Origin: Lepisosteus oculatus
Taxonomy: Eukaryota > Chordata > Actinopteri > Semionotiformes > Lepisosteidae
Length of the DNA stretch: 64,000 nucleotides
Assembly: GCF_040954835.1 (NCBI RefSeq)
Contig: NC_090706.1
Location: 23,507,148 to 23,571,147, forward strand
Reading direction: 5' to 3'
The notes beneath the pieces were generated by a model. The model was not told the DNA's origin, made no database searches, and worked only from the letters and a program-made list of their open reading frames with translations. The stretch's first letter is position 1, and each line of letters starts with the position of its first letter. The translations under genes and the position numbers were made by a program. Below, one piece after another: positions 13,917 through 25,477 of this stretch.

Positions 13917-14462
13917 CAAGTTGGACCCTCAGAATTAAATCAATGGTCTAATGTTATAATTGTATAGAGCTCTTTTAGGCCTTGTTTAGAATACTGTGTA
14001 CAGTTTTGATTGCTGTTATAGAAAAGACATAGCTGCTCTGGACTCAGTGCAGTGAAAAACAACCAGATATGTTCTGGAGCTTAAATGTCCTATACTGGCA
14101 GGCTGGAGAAACAGAACTTATTTAGTTTTGAATTAAGATGATTGTCAGGGGACCTGATACAGTATTTAAAAACTCCTCAGAGGCATGGACATAATCAACC
14201 CAGGGGATTTCTTAGTGAAAATGAAAGAAACCAAAAAAGTGGAAAGCATATGATAACTGCATTTAAAATGAAAAACAGGGGCCAATTCTTTACCCAAAGC
14301 ATTGAGGGAGTAGAAAACAAGTTGTTGAAGCTGATGTCCTGGCTTCTTTCAGGAGACATCTGGATGAGATCTGTTAATAAATTAAATACAAAGACTGGCT
14401 AATTAGGCTGAATGGCCTCCTCTCATTTGCAAACTTTCTTATATTCTTCCTATGTTCTTATA
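13917..14462 (+). repeat. Interspersed LINE-like 3' fragment, family uncertain
   Basis: The segment carries text common to an abundant fish repeat ('ttctttacccaaagcattgaggg', 'aggagacatctggatgagat', 'gctgaatggcctcctctcattt') and ends in an imperfect run of TTCTTAT/ATGTTCTT units at 14436-14462. A more decayed relative lies at 21120-21420 inside chemokine intron 2. I infer a LINE 3' end but cannot name the clade. Confidence 0.5.
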
Positions 14463-14687
14463 GAACGTATCCTGGATGTACAGTATAGGACATAGGGAAG
14501 GACTGAGGCAGCACAAGATAACTGTCCTGTGGATTAGACATGAGAATAACACAATTTAGAACAGATAATCAAAACTTGCTGTCCTGTCTTTTTGGATTGT
14601 TGCACCTGGCTAAAACTCACTTGAAACCGCTAAGAAAAGTTCCACACAGGCCATATAATCTATGGCAATATGACCTTTTTATGCAAT

Positions 14688-15209
14688 ATAATAATAATAA
14701 TTGCTTACACTTATATAGCGCTTTTCTGGACACTCCACTCAAAGCACTTTACAGGTAATGGGGACTCCCCTCCACCACAACCAATGTGCAGCATCCACCT
14801 GGATGATGCGATGGCAGCCATAGTGCACCAGAACGCTCATCGCACATCAGCTATCAGTGGGGAGGAAAGCAGAGTAATGAAACCAATTCATAGATAGGGA
14901 TTATTAGCTGGCCATGATTGGTAAGAGCCAATGGAAAATTTGGCCAGGACGCTGGGGTTACACCCCTGCTCTTTTCGAGAAACGCCCTGGGATTTTTAAG
15001 GACCACAGAGAGTCAGGACCTCGGTTTTACATCTCATTCAAAGGACGGCGCCAGTTCACAGTATAGTGTCCCCATCACTATACTGGGACATTAAGACCCA
15101 CATAGACCACAGGGTGAGCGCCCCCTGTTGGCCCCACTAACACCTCTTCCAGCAGCAACCTTAGTTTTTCCCAGGAGGTCTCCCATCCAGGTACTGACCA
15201 GGCTCACAA
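14688..15209 (-). mobile_element. 5S rRNA-derived SINE3, minus orientation, 5' head truncated
   Basis: It starts with an ATA-rich tail and CTTACACTTATATAGCGC (the L2-like 3' tail in reverse), then the family body. It ends inside the 5S-derived head at 'gtctcccatccaggtactgaccaggctcac'. That head is the reverse complement of the 5S rRNA internal promoter region. About 60 bp of head is lost where it meets the LTR-like segment at 15216. Confidence 0.85.
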
Positions 15210-15215
15210 AGGAAC

Positions 15216-15693
15216 TGTCAGGAACAGTTCTTTCCGGGCCCTATGCGGGCGACACGATCCAAAAGGTGAAGAAACAATAGGGAAAAATATCATGCAGGAG
15301 TCGGTCAGGAGACAGGGGGGCGTGTCCATGCAGTGCTAGTGTCCGGGGGGAGTGAATCCAGGGCGAACAATCCAAGGGTAAATCCAGAGGGGGAATCCAA
15401 GACGGGAGGTTTAGTCCAAGACCAGGGGATCCATCCATAGTTAAAACCAGAACCGGGTCGGTACCAGCGGGGCAGGGAATCAGGAACAGGAAACTAAAAC
15501 CATAACGGAGCCAGACGCGGCAAGACCCCGGGCTCTCACGACACGGAAATCAATGAGAAGCCCCAAACAATCGTCTGCGTCTGGCTTTAAAGGTGGAACT
15601 AAAGAGGGGCTGGAATAAGGAACAGGTGTGGGGAATGGGACAGAACGAGGAAGGGCTGGAGCGCCCTTAAGAGGAGGAGTAACGATCGTGACA
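15216..15693 (-). mobile_element. Probable solo LTR, minus orientation
   Basis: This GC-rich 478-bp block contrasts with its AT-rich surroundings. It begins TGTCAGGAAC and ends GATCGTGACA, giving the TG...CA ends and short TGTCA/TGACA inversion typical of LTRs. Read on the minus strand, a TTTAAAG TATA-like box lies near 15586-15592. Flanks are GGAAC and GGAAT, at best an imperfect 5-bp target duplication. No internal retroelement genes adjoin it, so it would be a solo LTR. Confidence 0.5.
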
Positions 15694-15712
15694 GGAATAA
15701 AGGAACTGGAGC

Positions 15713-16022
15713 TTTCAAAGGAACTGTGACTGTGTCTTTTTGGGTGCCTGTAAGCATGTAATATATTTAACATGCTTTTATCACCTTTTGTATGAATTGT
15801 GATTGATTTCTTATCATGAATCTTAGGTTCTAAATCTTAGGTTACAGTTACAGCTTCTATTCTGTGCAGGGGCAATACGACCTACAGACAGGTTCCTCAG
15901 ACAAGAGTCATTCATCTTGTTGCTATTCATCATCTTATAGGAGAGGTAGTGGCATTTGGATACATTGATGTCACTACATGCTTACAGGCACCCAAAAAGA
16001 CACAGTCACAGTTCCTTTGAAA
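15713..16022. repeat. 48-bp perfect inverted repeat around a 214-bp loop
   Basis: 15713-15760 and 15975-16022 are exact reverse complements over 48 bp. Identity stops abruptly on both sides of each arm. The loop shows no coding potential. It could be a small MITE-like element or a template-switch inversion. No clear target duplication flanks it. Confidence 0.85.
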
Positions 16023-17775
16023 ACAGCAAGGCCCCTGTTCTGCCAATACCAATCCTATTCAATATCAGTCGACTACATTAATGCCAACACCTGCTGAATC
16101 ACAGTCATAGGCAGATAGTGAAGTGGCCTATGCTCAATTGGTGGAGTCTGGGTTATAGCTTGCAACATGGCAAAATACTTAGAAGATCCCAACTAAGCAG
16201 TGAGCTTGGAAATCAAAGTGTAGAGTCATGCTGTTTTGTCAACAAAACTCTTTCTAGCAGCCTACTACAAAAATGAATAAAGTCAATTCATTTTATCAGG
16301 AGACACATCTCCACACCATGCAGGATGCCTGACCAAACTCATGTTGTATCTTTTATTCAGAACCACAAAGGCAAATTGCTTCAACTGTACCATGTGTTTC
16401 AATATAAACTAAAGCCAACCCTATAGTAAAGAGTGGAAAATCCACCAGTCATCAAAATGCTTAGGGGAATTTCACAAAGCAAAGTGTTAACCACTAGGTC
16501 TAATATTAGGTATAGTATTACCTATTACCAAACCATGCGTAACTGACTGACAAACACTGGCCTGGCGTTTTTCATGTGTGTTTTATACTTATTTTCTTGT
16601 TATTGTTGTTGATAAAGAACTGTAAATGAATTCAAGGAAAACCCACTATAATTTTATGTTTCAAACATTTAAACTATGTTTTACCTTGCACTATTTGTGC
16701 TTCTATGTTTATCGTATGACCAATGTTCTTCAACAAAATACTAATTCCATGTTCAATCTAAAACTATGGCTAACGTGTCATTTGGTAGTACTTCAATATA
16801 GGCATAAAGTATATGCAAGGCATGTATTGCTATTTTATTTTACTGAATCACAGGGTCTTGAATACTATATAATATTCTAGGATGTGGTTTATTAGTGACA
16901 GATGGAGGGTATTTATTAGATGTTTATTACTGAATAAAAATCATTATTACCTAGCCAACCTTTATGTATGAGCTGTCCATCAAGTGTTAGATGCTTGTGT
17001 ATCATTTCTATGTAACTAATAGATGCTTTACAGATTTTTGTCTTTTCTGGAGTGTCAATCTTTATTTTAAATATCAGATGTTAGGAATCCTATACCTGTA
17101 AATGAGAAGCTCCTGATTAAGAATAAGAATTGAATAAGACCTTGCAAGCTTATTCCTATGTATAAAGATGTTCGTACAAAAAATCACAATCTGAAATGAA
17201 AAATATTTGTGTGCAAGGTTTTACTGGCTGCTTGTTAAACACAAATATTCAATTAAATGCATATATTCGGTAATAAAGCTGCTATGAAAAGTAAAGGATT
17301 TATGGGAAATGTTCTTTAGACATAAATTCCACATTATTATTTACATATAAGCATACACCAAATTACCAGTATCCATGATACTTTGAGGGTGCTGATTATA
17401 TTTTCAATATACTGTATTAATCCGAATTTATGTTAAATACCCCCATAATGAATGGTTTTGGTCAAAAAGGCATCCTTTTGGATAGTCAGATAGAATTTAG
17501 CTGTTCCCTGAGATTTCTGTAATACCTTTACATAAAATACAAAAAGGACTGCAATTTTAAAAAAGGTCTTAAAGAAAATGTATTGACAATATTGAAACAT
17601 TTTGCAGCTCCTACTCTGAAATGAAAATTACAACAGGAGTAATAAAAATTAGTAGGATGTAGAAACCAATGAAGCAGTTTCTGCTCTAAAGCAAAGAAAA
17701 TATAATCACTTATTTGAATAAAGAAAAGTAAAAAACACAATTGGTCATTCTAATTTGGGTGCGTATGATAAAATA
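16023..17775. other. Intergenic, no gene recognised
   Basis: AT-rich sequence with only chance frames, up to 84 codons at 16626-16880, and no exon signature. Confidence 0.35.
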
Positions 17776-18066
17776 GGCCTGCACAGTGGAGCAGTGGTTA
17801 GCTGTGCTGCCTTGAAGCAGGAGGCGCTGGGTTCAATTTTTGGAGTGCTATTTGTGGGGAGTTGTATGGTCTCCCTGTGTTTGTGTTGGTTTCCTTTTGC
17901 AGTACAAAAACAATTATGGTAGGTTAATTGGTTTCAGGAAAATTGGCCATGGTATGAGTGTCTAGTGTCCTGTCCAGGGTGTACCCTTCTTGCACCTGCT
18001 GCTTGCTGGGATAGGCTCTGGCCCCCCTGCGACTCTGAATCGGAAGAAGCGGTTAGAAAATGAAAA
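17776..18066 (+). mobile_element. tRNA-derived SINE, plus orientation
   Basis: The tRNA-like head (GGAGCAGTGGTTAGCTGTGC, then a degenerate GGGTTCAATTT box B) is followed by the family body 'ctccctgtgtttgtgttggtttcc', 'ggttaattggtttc' and 'gggataggctctgg'. It ends in 'gcggttagaaaatgaaaatga', the usual (TGGA)-like tail site. Similar copies are at 28790, 37681, 44716 and 61022. Confidence 0.8.
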
Positions 18067-19088
18067 TGATAAAACAATTAGAAAATTAGTTTAGATTGAA
18101 AGACAAAAGAACAAGGTTAGTCAAATAACAAAGATAACAAGTCACCATTAAATAAAAAAGGAAAAACTTAGCACAGAATAACACAGTGATAAATGTTGTA
18201 CTGAACTGAACTGTACAAATTTCAGAGATATTAAATATTAGAGAAGCTAGAAAGGGCACCTCAGTCAACTGGCTGAGTGTTTTGTCAAGACAATTGCCAT
18301 CCAGGCCTGTCACTCAGTCATTTTCCCCAGCAGACTAGCTCATGGCAAAATGAAGCATTCAGGTGGGGTCTGTCCTACCTGAGCACAGCATAGGCTTGGT
18401 TTAAATCAAAACTTAAATTCCACATTTACTTGAGGGAGGCTTCTTGTTTCTGTCATAATGGGAAAACCACCACTAAGACTTTGCAATTCAGTCAAAGCCT
18501 TGATGAATTTGGGCTTCGTTGTCTGGTCTGGTCTAAGAATATCTTAGTTTTGCTGGTTAAACTACAATTTAAAGGTAACCACATTAAGAGGAAGCCACTC
18601 ATCAATTCTCTGTGGGTTTTATTGAAAGTCACCTGAGATTAATAAATCCCAACAATCTATTGGAATTAAAAGAAGCTGTCACATGGCCATTAAACAGACA
18701 ATAGCAAAGAAAAATCAAAGTATCATTTGGCTAATTTATTGTTTTCTGGACACAATTCTGGACTAATGTTAATGGGGGTACCCAAATTGTGATGGATGGG
18801 CACTCTGCATGTAAATATAATTATAATTCATAGCTGATTCATAGTAGCACATTTATTAGGTCTACTTGATGCATCTAAACATTTTAGGTTCTTCAAAGGT
18901 TTGGAGTCTCTATTTCATTTTACTAAGGCTTTTCAAATTGGTGTGGTATTGGTGTGAACCACTACAAACCGAAAGGGTGTGTGTAGGCTGAATTTATCAA
19001 ATATTTATTCTTCAGGGTATTGCTGTGGCAATGTAAATGTTTGGAGAAATAGAGACTGCACTTGATTTTTTTCCTACGCAACTTCTGT

Positions 19089-19166
19089 GAAATTTCCCTT
19101 GTTGTTCTTACTTTTATTTTTAATGTCCTGTAAAATTTCCCCTTTCCTCTAGGCAAGTTATAAATA
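19089..19166 (+). promoter_or_regulatory. Chemokine 1 core promoter: TATA box and kappaB-like motifs
   Basis: TATAAATA lies at 19159-19166, 73 bp before the start codon. GAAATTTCCC (about 19089-19098) and AAATTTCCCC (about 19133-19142) are near matches to an inverted NF-kappaB site, each with one or two departures. Placement resembles the promoters of chemokines 2 and 3, where the kappaB-like motif also precedes TATA. Confidence 0.55.
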
Positions 19167-19238
19167 CTGTAGCGGGTAACACCTTTCTCTAAATCCTGAG
19201 GAGAAGATTAAAAAGTATAAGACAATTGCAGTCCGATC

Positions 19239-22200
19239 ATGTCCTGTAAAGTGGTGCTCCTTGTGCTCCTGGCAGTTTGCATTGCTGCCTCTGCAATGGG
19301 TAAGAAATATTGTTTTAGTCCACCTGGCCATGGTTTGACATGACAAATCAAAAATTTAAATACAATCAGAATGTGATGAAAATAAATTTAAGTGAATAAT
19401 GCAAAAGAAGGGTTAAAAGCAAGAATCTCAAGAATAGATTTGAATAGAACTGTCAAAAAACATAAAAGAAGAAATATTTGAACAAGTTGAACAAGATTGA
19501 CTTTAATGCACAACGTCAATGTTGTTTCTTTGTGTAGTCATAGCAATATCTCTTGTATGTTCTTACATAAATAAATTCAAGCAAATTTCCCATACAGGAC
19601 AGTAAAAAAAGTCAGAAATAATAACCAGTTCTAAAATCTTTAATGAAAAAAAAAGTTTTTGTAAGATTTCTGTAATTTGCAATGCAGGGCTTTGTGTGTC
19701 ATGGTTCCGGTGTGCCCAGTGCTTTACTTTTCCGTCTGTACATTGTACATTTCTGGTTTTAGGTTTGTCACACAATGAACAACAAAACGCAAAAAAGCAG
19801 GTGTCAGAACATCCTAAATATTATGTCCTTCTATGCAGATGTCTCCTCGAGCCAACGGTGCCTGTGCATCAGAGTGAGAAACAGGCTGGCAGCTGTCAAG
19901 GACACAAAGACCATAGAGATCCTGCCTCCTACTTCCAGCTGTGAAGAAGCGGAGATCATGTAAGAAACATAAAAGACATTCATATCCATAAATACATTCA
20001 TACACCCTTCTATAATGCAGTAAAATAACAAACTGTGATCAATTTAGTATCATTTATGATCAATTTCTGCCAGATGAATCTGGCAGTTAAAACCAAGCAA
20101 GATATACAGTTCCATTGTTATGAACTGTTTTTCACATCTGTAAACAGCAGAGCAACACATACAATATGACAAGCTGCTACATTAAATAAAGAAGTTCAAA
20201 TATTGGCCATAGTGGTAAATAAGGATCAGGAAATGCAGAATCATTTTCTTTAATACCTACATTTTCTTCAAATACAGCAACTGGTCCAGTTAACAAGAGT
20301 TATTGTAATTGTGTTATGTTTATTTTATGTACATGTACATACATGTATAATATATGGAAACAATATTGTATGTCTTTAAGTTAGACATTGATGGTTTTAG
20401 TTTTGGAAATGCAAAGAAAATACTGGTGAAGTAAAGAATGTATACAGTATATTATGTTTATTTCAGTTATAAGTTTGTGGTGAAGATTTTATAATCTGCG
20501 CCACAGACAGGTTGGACGGCTAGAAAAGCATGGTTATGAGCTAGAAAAATACATCTGCACATCTGTACAATGTAAAACCACAGAATGAACTGCTTATGTC
20601 TTACTGACACACTGAACTTGGAGTAGATCAAAGGTAAAAAAGGATGTGGCTAATTTCACCATGCATGCTTCTCATTAGCTATAGATTCAGCGGCACATTT
20701 TGCAAAATGCAGCTATTATGATGGCTTGAAAATACCCTTGTATACAAGTACCAACATAAACTATAAATACAAAATGGTAAAAGATGAGCTATGAAAGGGG
20801 ATTCACGAAGAAGAGTTGGATTTGCTAAAAGGAACCTTTAGGAATGGGTAACAATTAAACAGTTCAAATTAAACCTATAATCTAGTCTATTAAAGGTTCG
20901 ATTATTTAATTTAATGCACATATAGAACCAAAACCAGCGGGTGTTTAGTACATTAGGACCAGGATTAGGAACACTTTATTCAGAATACTGTATTGTATTG
21001 TATAAAAGTCTGAATGTGTGTATACATGTGTGTATGTGTGTACTGTGTAAACGTTCGGTTGCCAAGTTGAAATTGGAATTAGTCCAGAGTAGAACCAAAC
21101 ATATTTTAAAGCTTTAAAAAAGAAAGAATTATGAATTTACTTGATACAAGCATTCAAAATTATCAAAGGAATTGAGCCTATTTACATCTTTAGAATCAAC
21201 AGTGAAACACAAACCATACAGCTCAAATATAAACTACATGGAAGTGCATATTAGTCAGAGAACAGGAATCAGTCATTTACCCAGTGTTGTGGGAGAATGG
21301 AACAAGCTACCCAGCCTTGTTGTTGAAGCTGGTTAAGATCCATAGATCAATTAAATACTAACTAATGAACTAGATGTGCCAAATCCTCTCATTTGTTAAA
21401 ATTCTAATTGCAAAACAATATTGACAACTTTTTTTAACTGAAGTGCAGTTTTCTCCTGCTCTGGTCCCACAGTCCAACAGTGTGTGCATCCTAAAATTCT
21501 ACTGCAGTCATTAACTGTAGGCACAAGCTTGAAATATTCAAATGTCCCCAAAGCTTCTGTGTCCTGCAGACTTCACCCTTTGAAACTAATACTATGGACA
21601 TTACTATTAAGGTATATTAATTACCGGTTTCAAGCATCACACTTGTGAAAAAAATAAGATTATGGATCACATTCTTCTTTTCAACACTATTATTGCTGAT
21701 TGTAGAAGTAATCAGCAAAGTAGTAAGGACAGTAGTTGTACTGTAGTTTCATTTATGCATTTAATACTGAATGACATGCCTTGTCATTTAGGTTATTTAA
21801 ATTATAAATGTACAGCATAGGTTATGAACAAACTTGGCAGCTTTCACTGGACTGAGATATTTTTAATTTTAAAAGTGCAAAATTACATAAATGTACTGTA
21901 GTTCAGGTTTACACGATACGACAAGTTAAATATTAGTTGTGGTAAAGAGGTTGTGGAGAACATTCAAAACATTGTCAAGTGGTGCGTTTTGGGGAAAAAG
22001 TGGTTTCACTTTATAGACACCTTCTGATTTCTAATCTGAAAAAGTTACTGTGTGTGTTGTTGGAGATATTAAGTAAATCAGATAAGTGCAATATTTATGA
22101 GAATAAATAATTACTGTATGTGTTATAGAGTCCATTTGAAAAATGGAATCCAGTACTGTTTGGACCCAAACTTCAAGAAGCTTCTTTTCAGCCTCAAAAG

Positions 22201-22768
22201 GTAATATAAATACTATGTATTCTTTTGGATCCAGAATCACATAAATAATCCTCTGTGTCCCTTTTCCAAAAGCCCACAGCTGGCTTCTTTTCTACTCTTC
22301 ATGCTTCACTTGTTCTCCTTTGTACAATAAAATTACTATTTTTTAACCCACATCGATTACTGTTTGGTATTAAACAGACATTTTATGTCCCATCGACCAT
22401 CTCATTTTAATTCGTACAACCACATATACTGTACAGTATTAAGTAATATACTGGTTAATGATGTGCCTTGCAAAATATATTGTTTCCTATTTCCATGCAA
22501 AGGAAATTATTGATGCAATAAGCTCTCCATTAAGACCATGTGTTAATCTTCTGTTATGAAATTTGACTTTGAAAAGAGTTGTTCCGCGCATTAAAGTTAT
22601 CTTGCTTTCTTCTTTACAGTATATTCCCCATTTCCCTATCATGACGTTATGACAATATTTTTTCACAGTAGATCTTAGTGTAAACATTTTCTAGCTTGTC
22701 TACGCGTTTGAATTCCATTTGTTATAATTTAAAAAAAATGTTGTCATTCCTTTAGGAGACGCCAGTGA
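19239..22768 (+). CDS. CXC chemokine 1 (ELR-negative, CXCL9/10/11-like), four exons
   Basis: Coding exons are 19239-19299, 19839-19959, 22129-22200 and 22756-22768. All introns have GT/AG ends, with the phase 1-2-2 pattern of CXC genes. The product is 88 residues. It has a hydrophobic signal peptide (about 1-20), then CLC at 28-30 preceded by SQR rather than ELR, and cysteines 55 and 71 completing the two CXC disulfides. Family-like text includes EIIVHL (59-64) and YCLDP (70-74). The tail is basic (KRRRQ). It is a secreted ligand for a chemokine receptor. By known family behaviour, ELR-negative members attract lymphocytes through CXCR3-type receptors, and that role is inferred here. It differs from genes 2 and 3 in shorter exons 2-4 and a 2.2-kb intron 2. 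The exact orthology (CXCL11-like, CXCL13-like or fish-specific) is unresolved. Confidence 0.88.
21120..21420 (+). repeat. Decayed LINE-like fragment in chemokine 1 intron 2
   Basis: Contains 'gttgtgggagaatggaacaagct', 'ttgttgaagctggtta' and 'ccaaatcctctcatttgtt', a weathered version of the repeat at 13917-14462. No coding capacity. Confidence 0.4.
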
Positions 22769-22950
22769 AAGTATCTTCAGTTACAGAGAGGTCAGCACCA
22801 ACGATCTTGCTTTTGAGAGTACTTCGACCTGCAGTCCACACCCAACTCCATATATGACCCTCTTTTTAATTGCTCACTTGTCACGTGTGCTTTGTGGAAA
22901 TGTCCTTGTTTTTGTATACTGTTTTTTTGTTCATCTGAAAAGTCCCTGGC

Positions 22951-22965
22951 AATAAAAAATAAACT
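22951..22965 (+). promoter_or_regulatory. Chemokine 1 polyadenylation signals
   Basis: AATAAA at 22951-22956, and a second AATAAA a few bases on, lie about 185 bp after the stop codon. They are the first strong signals in the 3' UTR. Confidence 0.6.
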
Positions 22966-22969
22966 TCTA

Positions 22970-24542
22970 TTCTGAACTATTTTTTTTCCTGCCACTCCTC
23001 TTAGAGTGTGTATTTTCTTGGCCTGTGCAGAACTACAACTTTTTTTAAAAAATCTTTCCAAATTCCAAAAGTGTCCCTTAAAATCTGCTTGAAGACAACA
23101 GGACGTTGCATGCTGTGAAACTTTACATTTTCAAAACGTAGTGTAAGTTGCCACAACACACTTGCATGATATATTCACTTCCTCACTGGCAAGGTTTTCC
23201 TGGCCTTTCTCTTCAGTGAGTGAAACTGGAATGTACAGTACATATTTAGCCCTTACCAATGTACTGTACTGTACATACTGTAACAAATTAAAACAACAGC
23301 CCACTAAGGAATCAAGGAATTTACAGAATTTCAGTATGACTAAAAAAGAGCTGAAACGAGCTTAAAACAGCCATTATTAGATACTTCGGCTTAGTACAAT
23401 ACAACTTATAAAGCAAATTGTCTCCATATTTACATTAATTGCCATGGAAATTTTAGACTTCTATGCTTAGCTTTCTTTTCTTTTCTCTCTCAAAACATAA
23501 TCTATACAGTTTGTCACAAGTTCTAAAAGTTTAATTATCACATCTAAGATGCATATCTAGGAACAAAGTCAGTTAAACTTTTAATGAAATCTCAGCTCAA
23601 GTTTCACAATTACCTGGAACTTGTGTTGGAACAAGCTTGTTTTCATTATTGACTGTTTTTTGTTTTTAAAAGTATTTAAAAGTTCTGGTGTTCCATTCAT
23701 CTCTTATCGTTAAGCTGCTTATTCCTGATAATAATGTGGCAATCCATAGCCCTTACTGAAACTAAAGGCCACAAGGTGGGACCATACCCTGGACACAATG
23801 CTAGTCCATCGCAGGGAATTTAACCTTTCCAGAATGCCGTAGGCAGATTGGAAGAAAAGAGTACCTGAATACACTTAGATCATGTGAGTCAACACAAAGG
23901 TATCGGTCTTAATGTAAAACTATGTATTGTAACATCCTCAAACGAATCATTTTTAAACATTTATACTTAGCATACAACATAAAAACTCTTTGTATATTGC
24001 AACCCAACCTATTCTAAAAACATCACTTGAACATACTTTATAAATACCCCTGCATATATATTATTATTGGAACACAAAATCTAGAGCAAATAGAGAGGTA
24101 ATCAATAAATTAGGCAGTCTCTGGTTTTAAGAAATAATTGTGGAGTGTCTGTCAAAATGTAAGATATTTTTTCAAGATGTATACTGGTGGTTATTTCATG
24201 AATCCAGTGAGCAACAGTAAAGGGAGTCTGTAGAGGAAGTAACATGATTGTTTTCTTCTTTCTAGCGACAAAGGGCTGGTGCACACCCTCATCACATGAC
24301 GTCTTAGGTCTATCACCCACTTTTATTCACTTGTTCACCTATTGTTATTGTTATTGTTGTTGAAACATAGTCACTTTATTTGCGTTTTTTACTCTATATT
24401 AGTGTAGATTGGTGAAATTATTGTGCGTATAGTTAATCTATGTATTGGTTAAGCATTGGTCTTACCTGCTGTGGATCCACAATCTTGTAGTTATCTGTTT
24501 GCTCCGCCATTTTGTGCCAGGATTGCACAGCCTGTCTCTGGA
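22970..24542. other. Intergenic with a decayed SINE
   Basis: A weathered minus-orientation tRNA-SINE relic spans about 23695-23880 ('ggtgggaccataccctggacacaatgctagtcc'). The rest holds no recognisable gene. Dense TACTGTA/TACAGTA words occur at 23235-23281. Confidence 0.4.
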
Positions 24543-24815
24543 TTAAATGGAGACTTCCTGTCCATTAGTTGGAGCCAAGGGTGAGACTTCAAGTAATTAA
24601 TCGGGCACTCATAATGTAGCAAGTCTGAATCTTACTGTTTTAGGATGTATTTTTCCATCTCTTTTTATAAATAGTTTTTTGCTCAGAGCACTGTTAGTTT
24701 TTTGTCAGTATGTTTATGACGTGTTATCACCCCTGGATTTGCTTTAAGGTGATTTTTTCACACCTTTTGTTATTGTACCTACAGTAGGCTTTAAAAATTT
24801 CCAATAAGCACAGAA

Positions 24816-25455
24816 TAATAATAAACTTTATTTTATATAGCGCCTTTAAAGATGGCTTCTCAAAGCGCTTTACAGAATGACAACAACAATAAATAAAAAG
24901 AATACACAAGATAGAACACAATTACAATACACAGAGGAGACCGTGAATGGTTGTACCAAGTACAGTAGGAGCAGAGGGGTAAAGAATGGAACCAGTTAAG
25001 TAAAGGTTCTTCTAAAGAAGAAGATTTTGAGTCTGGATTTGAAGGAGCTTAGAGAAGGTGACTCTCTGGTATCCTTTGGGAGAGAGCTCCAGAGCTTGAG
25101 GGCATAACAGGAGAAGGTGCTGTCACCCATAGACGGTCTTGGGAGACAGATAGGAGACCAGAATCAGAAGAGCAAAGGTTTGCGAGATGGGGAGTAGGGC
25201 GATAATAGTTCAGACAGTTACTGAGGTGCCAAGCCATGCAGAGCCTTATAGGTGAGCATGAGGATTTTGAAGTCCACATGGAATTTGACAGGAAGACAGT
25301 ACAAGGACTCCAGGATAGGAGTAATGTGATCACTTGCTCTAGACCTGGTCAGGATTCTGGCTGCTGAATTTTGGCAATACTGCAGTTTGTTTAATGTAGA
25401 TTTAGAAACCCCAGCGGGTAGAGCATTACAGTAGTATATTGGGGAGAGCACAAAT
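24816..25455 (-). pseudogene. L2-type LINE, 3' end of ORF2 plus 3' UTR, minus strand
   Basis: On the minus strand, 25451-25218 reads through the C-terminal RT-distal region typical of L2-clade ORF2. It includes LQYCQNSAARILTRSRASDH and LMLTYKALHGLAPQ. A frameshifted continuation runs toward 25049. The 3' UTR ends at 24816-24870 with TATATAGCGCC and CAAAGCGCTTTACA, then a TAATAATA tail. The element is 5'-truncated and frame-disrupted. Its 3' tail closely matches the 3' tail of the 5S SINEs in this window. Confidence 0.8.
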
Positions 25456-25477
25456 TCGGGTTTAAATGGAGACTTCC

